The translations under genes and the position numbers were made by a program. 64,000 nt of DNA from Prunus persica (lineage: Eukaryota; Streptophyta; Magnoliopsida; Rosales; Rosaceae), in contig NC_034010.1 in assembly GCF_000346465.2 (NCBI RefSeq), forward strand, positions 28,069,382 to 28,133,381, written 5' to 3'. Each line of letters begins with the position of its first letter. Positions within the stretch are counted from its first letter, which is position 1. Shown piece after piece: positions 39,196 to 48,519 of the stretch. The notes under the pieces were generated by a model that made no database searches, was not told the DNA's origin, and was given only the letters and a program-made list of their open reading frames with translations.

Positions 39196-41584
39196 ATGGC
39201 AGAGTCAGTTCTATGCTTTGTGATCGAGAAACTAGTTTCACTACTCATCATCAGCACAGAAGCAAAACTTTCTAGAGACGTACGCAAAGAAGTTGGTTGC
39301 ATAAGAGACGAGCTCGAGAGCATCCAGTCATTCCTCAAGGATGCAGATGCTAAGATCGCAGTAGAAGGAGAGATGGATGACAGTATCAAAACTTGGTTTA
39401 GACAAATAAGGGAGGCAGCTTATTACATAGAAGATGCCATTGATGAATATTTGCTTTGCATCACACAGCACCATCAAGATCGTGGTTTTCTACATAAAAT
39501 TACTTGGTTGGTGAAGAAAATGAAACCACAGGATGAGATGGCCTCCAAAATTGAAGCTATGAAAACATTAGTTAGTGAAATCAAGGCTAGACATGAAGGA
39601 TATGGTTTCAATTCCAGTGAACAAGGACAAAGCAGTGGAGAAATGACTGTTCCATGGCATGACCCTAGAGTGGCTTCCCTTTTCATTGAGGAAGCACAAG
39701 TTGTGGGTGTTGAATCTGCCAGAGATGAGCTGATCAATTGGTTGGTAGAAGGAGCATCAAAACATGAACTCCGTGAAGTGATTATGGTGCTTGGTATGGG
39801 AGGACTTGGCATGACCACTCTTGCCAAGGAAGTCTATGACAGCCAGATTGTGATGGCACATTTGATTGCGATGCTTGGAATACAGTTTCTCAGTTGTCTC
39901 TTAACATTGTTAAAAATGTGAAGGTCTGCCTTTGGCAATTGTTTCCATTGGTGGTCTACTGTCAACCAAGGTTAAAGGTCTGTCTGAATGGCAAAAACTA
40001 TATAATAGCATGAGTTCAGAGTTAGAAAGCAATCCACATCTTACAAGCCTCATGAGAATCCTATTCCTTAGCTATCATCATCTACCATATTACCTCAAAT
40101 CCTGTGTCTTATAGTTGTATAAGATTAATTCGGTTGTGGATGGCTGAAGGATTAGTAAAATCGAAGAAGGGAAAAACATCAGAAGAGGTTGAAGAGGAAT
40201 ACCTGACTGAGCTAATCCACAGAAGCTTGGTTCAAGTGTCAAGAGTTTACATTGATGGGAAAGCTAGAAGTTGTCGAGTTCATGATCTGTTGTGTGAAGT
40301 CCTCCTTAGAAGGGGCATGGAGTCGAGTTTCTGTCACATGTTATCGGAACATGAGTCAAATTTCACACCAGTAACTCGACGTTTCTCCATAGACAGCAGT
40401 TCCTCTGATGCCTTGAGAAGCATTGAACAATCACATATTCGTTCGGTACTTACTTTCAACCAAGAAGAATGGCCCAAGTCTTTTCTCAATACATTGAGTG
40501 GAAACTTTAAACTTCTGAAAGTATTGGATTTTGCAGATGCTCCAAAATATCAACTTCCGAAATACATGGGAGATTTGTATCTTTTGAAGTACTTAAGCCT
40601 GAGGAATACAAAGGTGAAGTTGCTCCCGGATTCCATAGGAAATTTGCAAAACTTAGAGACCCCGGATCTAAAACAGTGTCTAGTGTATGAAATACCTGCC
40701 AAGATAATAAGCTTCTTAAGTTGAAACATCTTTTGGCCTACTATTGTGATAAGAGCACAGACTTTAGCATGACTTATTACGAACGAGGAGTGAAGATACA
40801 TGACGGTATTGGATGCTTACAAGCTTTGCAAAAGCTATACCATGTGGAGGCAAATCATGGAGGGATCAACCTAATCAAAGCATTGGGAAAGCTAAGGCAG
40901 CTGCGAAGGTTGGGCCTCAAAAACCTGAAAAGTGAAGATGGAGGGGCTCTATGTGCTTCTATTGAAAAGATGAACCACCTAGAATCTCTAGAAGTAAGCA
41001 CATTAAGCGAAGATGAAGTCCTTGATCTACAATCCCTTTCAACTCCACCAAAATTTATTCGGTTTCTGTACTTGAAGGGGCCTCTAGAGCAGTTGCCTAG
41101 TTGGATCCCACAGCTTCAACAACTCGTCAAGCTACGGATTTTTTGGTCAAGGTTGAGAGATTCCCCATTGAAAGCCCTTCAAAACCTTCCTCATTTGTTG
41201 GAGCTTGGGTTCTCATACAAGGCATATGATGGTGTGCAGCTGCATTTTGAGGGAGGCTTTGAGAAACTCAGGGTGTTAAAACTCAAGGACTTGAAGGGTT
41301 TAAGTTCATTGATTATAGACAATGGGGTTATGCCTGATCTCCAAGAGCTACAAATAGGGCCTTCCCCACAACTGAAGGAGGTGCCCTCTGGCATCCATCA
41401 TCTGAGAAATCTAACAACTCTTAGATTTGTTGACATGCCAAAAGAATTCCCAAGAAATATGGATCCAAATGATGGCCAACATTATTGGGTTGTTGAGCAT
41501 ATAAAATATGTTCTTTTTAGTTACAAGTTTGGACCAAGATGTGGCGTATTTGAAACTCACACCCTGCGTGATTCCAGCTTGTGA
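39196..41584 (+). pseudogene. CC-NB-ARC-LRR pseudogene 1
   Basis: RPM1-like NLR with an intact Rx-type coiled-coil start (MAESVLCFVIEKLVSLL) but several lesions. The P-loop lysine codon is replaced by ATG (39811; GLGMTT where GLGKTT is expected). About 0.4 kb covering kinase 2 and RNBS-B is deleted at about 39893, and a stop follows at 39919. The RNBS-D region is lost at about 40110 with a TAG. One base is missing at about 40703, which shifts frame in the LRRs. From about 40800 to the end it is almost identical to the intact copy at 46200-46987. It cannot encode a working NLR. Confidence 0.92.
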
Positions 41585-42274
41585 AAATGCATCCAAATCC
41601 CAGAATACCCAACACCTCATAAGGCTCAAATACAATCATTCATATCTTTGTTTACATTGTCTCTGTTATCCTTTATTATTATTAACTTTTATTGTCACTT
41701 TTGAAGTATGGTAACGAATAGAGTTTTTGTTGCCTTGTGTTTTGCTCATCACCAGTTTCACTCAACAAAGTCAAATTATATCCTAAGCATCTTCACCACA
41801 GAAACAAGCATTGTGCTCCTTACCGGTTGTATGTAAGAATTCGTCGGACGAAAAGCTTCATGGCAAGCCTATCACTGATCAGGGGTGGTTGTTTGTCAGT
41901 TTTCAAAGGAGATTTGGGCGGGTCTTCATGGAAAACCAGAGGAAACCCATTGGCCTTTTCAAGGAAATTAAGCAATGCAACAAGTCAATTCTACTGGTTA
42001 GATATGATTACAAAATAGCAACTTGCCAGTTGTTATGAAAGTCTATTATGCCCCCGAAGAAGAGAAGGTCAAAATTTCCTTGGTTCAAGATAAGCCAGCA
42101 CCAATCAGAAATTCGTCTGCAAACTCAACCAAAAAGCATACGAAGAAAAAATTACAAACTGTTCATCTATTAAGACTCTCCTTAACAACGGTTTTTTCCA
42201 AGCTCCAAGCAAAAGATCAACACAAGCATATTTTGACCACAATTACATATAGTGTGTGCATGTACACAGCAAAA
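41585..42274. other. 3' region of NLR unit 1
   Basis: Nearly identical to 46988-47698. It contains a decayed block (about 41870-42010, GGTTGTTTGTCAGTTTT and TTCATGGAAAACCAGAGG) that is also found upstream of each NLR (38680-38830, 43680-43820, 58995-59150). This suggests an earlier duplication round whose 3' tail became the next copy's upstream region. Confidence 0.6.
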
Positions 42275-42600
42275 GATGGCAGAAGAAATTGTATGCTTTG
42301 TCATTACCACAGAAGTAAAACTTTCAAGAGATGTATGCACTGAAGTTGGCTTCATCAAGGATGAGCTCGAGAGCATCCGATCATTCCTCAAGGATGCAGA
42401 TGCCAAAGCAGTTGTGCAAGGGGAGATGGTGAATAAACAGTATCAGAACTTGGGTCAAACAAGTAAGGGAAGCAGCTTATTACATAGAAGATGCCATTGA
42501 TGAATATTTGCTTCGCATCACCCGGCATCATCAAGACCGTGGATTCATTCGTTTTCTTCACAAATTTGTTCTGTTTCTGAAGAAAATAAGTATCGCCGAG
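42275..42600 (+). pseudogene. Truncated NLR coiled-coil fragment, unit 1
   Basis: Begins MAEEIVCFVI, lacks about 30 bases relative to the copy at 47699, and carries a frameshift after QGEM. It ends after the coiled-coil region (HKFVLFLKK), where the palindrome array takes over. No NB-ARC or LRR part is present. Confidence 0.85.
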
Positions 42601-42975
42601 CAGCTATACTATTATTTTAAAAAGAAAAAACCAAGTCTAGCCGAGCGGCTATACAATTTTTTAAAAAATAAAAATTTCGAGTTTAGCCGTACGGCTATAC
42701 TATTTATTTATATATATATATATAGATGACCATCCTTGCGATTAAGCGTCACGTGTCAAAATAGTATAGCCGCGCGGCGATACTAATTTATATATATATA
42801 TATATATACACCTCCTTGCGATTCCCACATGTCAAAATCAGTATAGCCGAACGGCCATACGATATTTTTTAAAAGCATATAGCCGGTCGGCTATACTATT
42901 TATATATAAAAAACAGAAAAACCGAGCATAGCCGTTCGCCTATACTATTTATATATATAAAGACGACCCTCCTTG
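42585..42975. repeat. Palindrome array at the end of unit 1
   Basis: Seven copies of the GTATAGCCG-NN-CGGCTATAC type: 42590 and 42635 (centre AG), 42680 (TA), 42758 (CG), 42840 (AA), 42876 (GT) and 42920 (TT). They are joined by TA runs and by spacers such as CCTCCTTGCGATTCCCACAT. The array abuts the ACS10 fragment at 42980. Confidence 0.85.
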
Positions 42976-42979
42976 CGGT

Positions 42980-43029
42980 AAGGCCACCTCTGCCTTGGAT
43001 TCGCCTTGGAGCGGCACTATCAGTCTCAT
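42980..43029 (-). pseudogene. ACS10 5' fragment in unit 2
   Basis: Carries the ACS10 start codon (43029-43027) and the first ~7 codons (MRLIVPL), then a small internal deletion, and is cut off at the palindrome array. The ACS10 upstream region is retained beyond it. It cannot encode an enzyme. Confidence 0.85.
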
Positions 43030-43282
43030 TGCGGTGGCTCCGGCGGGCTTCTTTTGGGTCGGGTTGGTGTCGGGTTCGCGGGGTTGGGTCATGGGCTATG
43101 GCGTTGGCCGTTGGTTGGTGTGGTTTGGTTACTTGGAGGGAGTAAGCTGCGGGGGAAGAAGTGTGTTTTGCTTCCAGAAACTTTGGTTTGTTTATCATTG
43201 CATTGGCACCTGGCAGGTGTGTGAGTTTTACTAGAATACCCTCGTCAATTAATGATAGAAAGGAATTACACATTTCATTCTT

Positions 43283-43546
43283 TTAGGCATGTGCAAAATT
43301 CAATTCAAATTTGATTGAATTTTAGATTAGGTTGATAGCTAATTTTAGTTTCTTTCTGGTGTATTTTTATTTAATTCATGTTATATGTTGGATTGAACTG
43401 ATTCGGTCTAGTTATAATTGAATTGGATTGAATTGGACTTACATACTTAATTGGATCGAGTTAGGTTATGAATTCTAATTGAATTGAATGCAGATCCTTC
43501 AAAATAGGTTGGATTGGAATCCATGCACACCCCTAATTTTTATAGT
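43283..43546. mobile_element. MITE in the upstream region of NLR unit 2
   Basis: Counterpart of 38283-38540 with a few substitutions and the same ends. Confidence 0.6.
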
Positions 43547-44185
43547 AGAGATGTAATTTTGTGTTACTACAGAACATTTAATTTCATTAAACTAAATTCA
43601 TATATGCAATGTCCTACATGGTTATTATGTGATTAATTATTGAAGGGGGTGGAATAATTTTTCAATTGGCAGGGGTTCATGGCACCCTACCACATATAAA
43701 TGGTGGTAGTTTGTTTGTTAGTTTTAAAAGGAGAGTTGGGTTTCATGGAAAACCAGAGGCAACATGTTGGCTTTCTTAAGGCTAAGTCTTATCCTAGTTG
43801 GTGAAAATGGTTGGCTGGTCTTACTCGTTGATAACGAGTCTCGTGAATTAATTAGTCAATGGAATGGATGAGCCAAAGCGCGGCCTTATCAGACCACTTC
43901 AAATAAGCATGTTCATTGTCAAATTGAACATTATACTATTATTTCAACAAAGCCAAAAGACAAGGTTGAAATTTTATTGGGTTAAGAATTGAAGATAGCT
44001 GGTGCAAGCCAGAAAGTCGTCTGCAACCTAAAAAAAATTTGCAAAGAGAACACTGTAAACTGTTCATATAAGCCTATATAGAGCACAAATCGTACAGATA
44101 GTTTGTGCCTGTGTGGTTGCAGAGCAAATTCAGTTGCCGTTGGGTTTTGGCATGATTTGATACTGCCCAATAAGGCAGGAAAGAT

Positions 44186-46987
44186 ATGGCAGAGTCAGTT
44201 GTATGCTTTGTGATCGAGAAACTAGTTTCACTACTCATCAGCACAGAAGCAAAACTTTCTAGAGACGTACGCAAAGAAGTTGGTTGCATAAGAGATGAGC
44301 TCGAGAGCATCCGATCATTCCTCAAGGATGCAGATGCTAAGGAAGCGGTAGAAGGAGAGATGGATGACAGTATCAAAACTTGGGTTAGACAAGTAAGGGA
44401 GGCAGCTTATTACATAGAAGATGCCATTGATGAATATTTGCTTTGCATCACACGGCACCATCAAGATCGTGGTTTTCTACATAAAATTACTTGGTTGGTG
44501 AAGAAAATGAAGCCACAGGATGAGATAGCCTCCAAAGTGGAGGCTATGAAAACATTAGTTAGTGAAATCAAGGCTAGACATGAAAGATATGGCTTTAATT
44601 CCAGTGAACAAGGACAAGGCCGTAGAGAAATGACTGTTCCATGGCATGACCCTAGAGTGGCTTCCCTTTTCATTGAGGAAGCTGAAGTTGTGGGTGTTGA
44701 ATCTGCCAGGGATGAGCTGATCAATTGGTTGGTAGAAGGAGCATCGAAACATGAACGCCGTGAAGTGATATCAGTGCTTGGTATGGGAGGACTTGGCAAG
44801 ACCACTCTTGCCAAGAAAGTATATGACAACCAAAAGGTGATGGCACACTTCGATTGCTGTGCTTGGATTACAGTTTCACAGTCGTACCATGTGGAGGATC
44901 TTTTAAGGATGATGATCCGGCAGTTCTGCAAGTCAAGGAAGGAGTATATACCTGAGGGGACTGACCAAATGGATCAAGAGTCCTTAATTGTCAAATCAAG
45001 GGAATATTTGCGGCAAAAGAGGTATGTGGTGGTTTTTGATGATGTATGGAAAGTAGATTTTTGGGGAGCTATAGAACATGCTTTACCAGATGATAATGCT
45101 GGAAGAATAATGATCACTACTAGGATCAAAGATGTTGCTGACTTTTGCAAAAAGTCTTGTTTTGTTCATGTTCATCACTTGCAACCTCTGCCTCCAAACA
45201 AGGCATGGGAATTATTTTGTAGAAAGGCATTTCAGTTTGAGCCGGAGGGAATTTGTCCTGAAGAGTTGGAGGAGTTGTCTCTTGAAATCGTTAGAAAGTG
45301 CGAAGGATTACCTTTGGCAATTGTTTCCGTAGGCGGTCTTCTGTCAACCAAAGATAAAATTTTATCTGGTTGGCAAAAGTTATACAGTAGCCTGAGTTCA
45401 GAGTTAGAAAGCAATCCTCATCTTACAAGCCTCACAAGAATCCTATCCTTCAGCTATCATCATCTACCATATTACCTCAAATCCTGTGCCTTATACTTTG
45501 GCATCTTTCCTTCAATTAGTTGCATAAGATTAATTCAGTTGTGGATAGCTGAAGGCTTCGTAAAATCGAAGAAGGGCAAGACTTTGGAAGAGGTTGGAGA
45601 GGAATACCTGACTGAGCTAATCCACAGAAGCTTGGTTCAAGTGTCAAGAGTTTGCATTGATGGAAAAGCTAGAAGCTGTCGAGTTCATGATCTGTTGCGT
45701 GAAGTCCTCCTTAGAAAAGGCATGGAGTCGAGTTTTTGTCATATGTTATCAGAACATGGGTCAAATTTCACACCAATAACTCGACGGCTCTCAATAGACA
45801 GCAGTCCCTCTGATGCCTTGGTAAGCATTCAACAATCTCATATTCGTTCGGTATTTACTTTCAACCAAGAAGAATGGCCTGAGTCTTTTCTCAATACATT
45901 GAATGGAAACTTTAAACTTCTGAAAGTATTGGATTTTGAGGATGTTCCAATAAATCAACTTCCGAAATATGTGGGAGATTTGTATCTTTTGAAGTACTTA
46001 AGCCTGAGGCATACAAAGGTGAAGTTTCTCCCAGAGTCCATAGGTAATTTGCAAAACTTAGAGACTCTGGATCTAAGACACTGTCTAGTGTATGAAATAC
46101 CTGCCAAGATCAATAAGCTTCTTAAGTTGAGACATTTTTCGGCCCACTATTGCGACTACAGCACAAATTTTAGCATGACTTACGAACGAGGAGTGAAGAT
46201 ACATGATGGTATTGGATGCTTACAAGCTTTGCAAAAGCTATACCATGTGGAGGCAAATCATGGAGGGATCAACCTAATCAAAGCATTGGGAAAGCTAAGG
46301 CAGCTGCGAAGGTTGGGCCTCAAAAACCTGAAAAGTGAAGATGGAGGGGATCTATGTGCTTCTATTGAAAAGATGAACCACCTAGAATCTCTAGAAGTAA
46401 GCACATTAAGCGAAGATGAAGTCCTTGATCTACAATCCCTTTCAACTCCACCAAAATTTATTCGGTTTCTGTACTTGAAGGGGCCTCTAGAGCAGTTGCC
46501 TAGTTGGATCCCACAGCTTCAACAACTCGTCAAGCTACGGATTTTTTGGTCAAGGTTGAGAGATTCCCCATTGAAAGCCCTTCAAAACCTTCCTCATTTG
46601 TTGGAGCTTGGGTTCTCATACAAGGCATATGATGGTGTGCAGCTGCATTTTGAGGGAGGCTTTGAGAAACTCAGGGTGTTAAAACTCAAGGACTTGAAGG
46701 GTTTAAGTTCATTGATTATAGACAATGGGGTTATGCCTGATCTCCAAGAGCTACAAATAGGGCCTTCCCCACAACTGAAGGAGGTGCCCTCTGGCATCCA
46801 TCATCTGAGAAATCTAACAACTCTTAGATTTGTTGACATGCCAAAAGAATTCCCAAGAAATATGGATCCAAATGATGGCCAACATTATTGGGTTGTTGAG
46901 CATATAAAATATGTTCTTTTTAGTTACAAGTTTGGACCAAGATGTGGCGTATTTGAAACTCACACCCTGCGTGATTCCAGCTTGTGA
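44186..46987 (+). CDS. CC-NB-ARC-LRR disease resistance protein (RPM1-like), intact
   Basis: Intracellular immune receptor; this class senses pathogen effectors and triggers defence. One uninterrupted exon of 933 residues. The Rx-type coiled-coil spans about 1-130 and has an EDVID-like EDAID at 78-82. NB-ARC motifs: P-loop GMGGLGKTT (199-207, lysine 205), kinase 2 VVVFDDVW (281-288), RNBS-B RIMITTRIKD (307-316), GLPLAI (374-379) and an MHD-like VHD (500-502). LRRs follow from about 560 to the end. The RNBS-D region reads LYFGIFPSISC and lacks the Glu-Asp-Tyr that unit 3's DNA still encodes; this is an in-frame loss of nine bases. Start chosen at MAESVVCF as in the relatives. It is the only open NLR of the cluster. 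The ligand is unknown. Confidence 0.93.
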   Translation: MAESVVCFVIEKLVSLLISTEAKLSRDVRKEVGCIRDELESIRSFLKDADAKEAVEGEMDDSIKTWVRQVREAAYYIEDAIDEYLLCITRHHQDRGFLHKITWLVKKMKPQDEIASKVEAMKTLVSEIKARHERYGFNSSEQGQGRREMTVPWHDPRVASLFIEEAEVVGVESARDELINWLVEGASKHERREVISVLGMGGLGKTTLAKKVYDNQKVMAHFDCCAWITVSQSYHVEDLLRMMIRQFCKSRKEYIPEGTDQMDQESLIVKSREYLRQKRYVVVFDDVWKVDFWGAIEHALPDDNAGRIMITTRIKDVADFCKKSCFVHVHHLQPLPPNKAWELFCRKAFQFEPEGICPEELEELSLEIVRKCEGLPLAIVSVGGLLSTKDKILSGWQKLYSSLSSELESNPHLTSLTRILSFSYHHLPYYLKSCALYFGIFPSISCIRLIQLWIAEGFVKSKKGKTLEEVGEEYLTELIHRSLVQVSRVCIDGKARSCRVHDLLREVLLRKGMESSFCHMLSEHGSNFTPITRRLSIDSSPSDALVSIQQSHIRSVFTFNQEEWPESFLNTLNGNFKLLKVLDFEDVPINQLPKYVGDLYLLKYLSLRHTKVKFLPESIGNLQNLETLDLRHCLVYEIPAKINKLLKLRHFSAHYCDYSTNFSMTYERGVKIHDGIGCLQALQKLYHVEANHGGINLIKALGKLRQLRRLGLKNLKSEDGGDLCASIEKMNHLESLEVSTLSEDEVLDLQSLSTPPKFIRFLYLKGPLEQLPSWIPQLQQLVKLRIFWSRLRDSPLKALQNLPHLLELGFSYKAYDGVQLHFEGGFEKLRVLKLKDLKGLSSLIIDNGVMPDLQELQIGPSPQLKEVPSGIHHLRNLTTLRFVDMPKEFPRNMDPNDGQHYWVVEHIKYVLFSYKFGPRCGVFETHTLRDSSL

Positions 46988-47698
46988 AAATGCATCCAAA
47001 TCCCAGAATACCCAACACCTCATAAGGCTCAAATACAATCATTCATATCTTTGTTTACATTGTCTCTGTTATCCTTTATTATTATTAACTTTTATTGTCA
47101 CTTTTGAAGTATGGTAACGAATAGAGTTTTTGTTGCCTTGTGTTTTGCTCATCACCAGTTTCACTCAACAAAGTCAAATTATATCCTAAGCATCTTCACC
47201 ACAGAAACAAGCATTGTGCTCCTTACCGGTTGTATGTAAGAATTCGTCGGACGAAAAGCTTCATGGCAAGCCTATCACTGATCAGGGGTGGTTGTTTGTC
47301 AGTTTTCAAAGGAGATTTGGGCGGGTCTTCATGGAAAACCAGAGGAAACCCATTGGCCTTTTCAAGGAAATTAAGCAATGCAACAAGTCAATTCCAGTTT
47401 ATGAAAATGATTGGCTGGCCCTACTGGTTAGATATGATTGCAAAATAGCAACTTGCCAGTTGTTATGAAAGTCTATTATGCCCCGAAGAAGAGGTGGTCA
47501 AAATTTCCTTGGTTCAAGATAAGCCAGCAGCACCAATCAGAAATTCGTCTGCAAACTCAACCAAAAAGCATACGAAGAAAAAATTACAAACTGTTCATCT
47601 ATTAAGACTCTCCTTAACAACGGTTTTTTCCAAGCTCCAAGCAAAAGATCAACACAAGCATATTTTGACCACAAGTGTGTGCATGTACACAGCAAAAG
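46988..47698. other. 3' region of NLR unit 2
   Basis: Nearly identical to 41585-42274 and contains the same decayed block. No functional reading frame is apparent. Confidence 0.6.
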
Positions 47699-47780
47699 AT
47701 GGCAGAAGAAATTGTATGCTTTGTGATTGATAAGTTAATCTCACTGCTCATTACCACAGAAGCAAAACTTTCAAGAGATG
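47699..47780 (+). pseudogene. NLR coiled-coil fragment, unit 2, part before the LTR insertion
   Basis: Starts MAEEIVCFVIDKLISLLITT and is cut by the retrotransposon at 47781. It continues at 57222. The last five bases (AGATG, 47776-47780) are the target duplication. Confidence 0.88.
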
Positions 47781-48439
47781 TGTGGGAACCTAATTAAATC
47801 AAAACCCTAGGTCAAATAATTCCTTCCATTTGGGGATTATTTGACCTAATTGGAAATTATTCAATTTAATTGGGGATTACCCAATTAAATAGAATATTAC
47901 CTAATCGGGTCGAGAATTAATTCTATTCCTACCCCAATTTTCAATTAAATGAGGAGTTATCTATTTAAGTCAGGATTTGATTTGATACCTACCACAATTA
48001 GGGATTTGATTTACCCTAATTAATGAAATCCCTAATTAATCAAATCAATTCCAAAAAGGGGAGGAATAATTCCCTTCCATCTACGGAATTATTCCTCTGA
48101 AACCCTAGCCTCCGAGACTACTATAAAAGCATAGCCACACACAATGGTAGAGGTACGTCTAAATTCCTACTAAAACTCTGCAGAAATTATTTCTCAAGAA
48201 CCCTAGCCACTTCCTCTCTTTCTCTCTCTCTCACACAAGGCTCCGGCCACCACACACGGCTCCGGCCACCCGGTTTTCCTTGAAATACCCTACCTAACTT
48301 AGGCATCGGAGGGCCTTTGGCCAACACCCCCCGGGTGTGGTCCTTTTACTCCGATCTGTTTTGCAGGGAGAAAGAGAGAAGCAGAGAAGACGAAGGAATC
48401 TTTGACGAATATTCTCCCGTGAGATTATTTGCACAAACA
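47781..48439 (+). repeat. 5' LTR (659 bp)
   Basis: Begins TGTGGGAACC and ends GCACAAACA. A TATA box (TATAAAAG, 48122-48129) lies about two thirds of the way in, so transcription probably starts shortly after it. Contains a CT-rich stretch and a repeated GGCTCCGGCCACC motif (48239 and 48258). Confidence 0.93.
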
Positions 48440-48442
48440 AAT

Positions 48443-48460
48443 TGGTGCTTTCATTGAGAG
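48443..48460 (+). promoter_or_regulatory. Probable primer binding site
   Basis: TGGTGCTTTCATTGAGAG starts three bases after the LTR. The leading TGG fits the CCA end of a tRNA. I did not determine which tRNA. Confidence 0.6.
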
Positions 48461-48519
48461 CGCGAGATATATTCAAAGCGTGCTCCAAATCCATCTTTCA
48501 CACATTTTTTCAAACAACC

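Larger units (their letters stand above)
37984..42979. repeat. Resistance-gene duplication unit 1
   Basis: Starts within ACS10 exon 1 (GGATAAGGCCACCTCTGCC). It continues through the ACS10 promoter, the shared MITE, NLR pseudogene 1, its 3' tail, a CC fragment and a palindrome array. The same order repeats from 42979 and, up to the NLR, from 58306. Confidence 0.8.
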
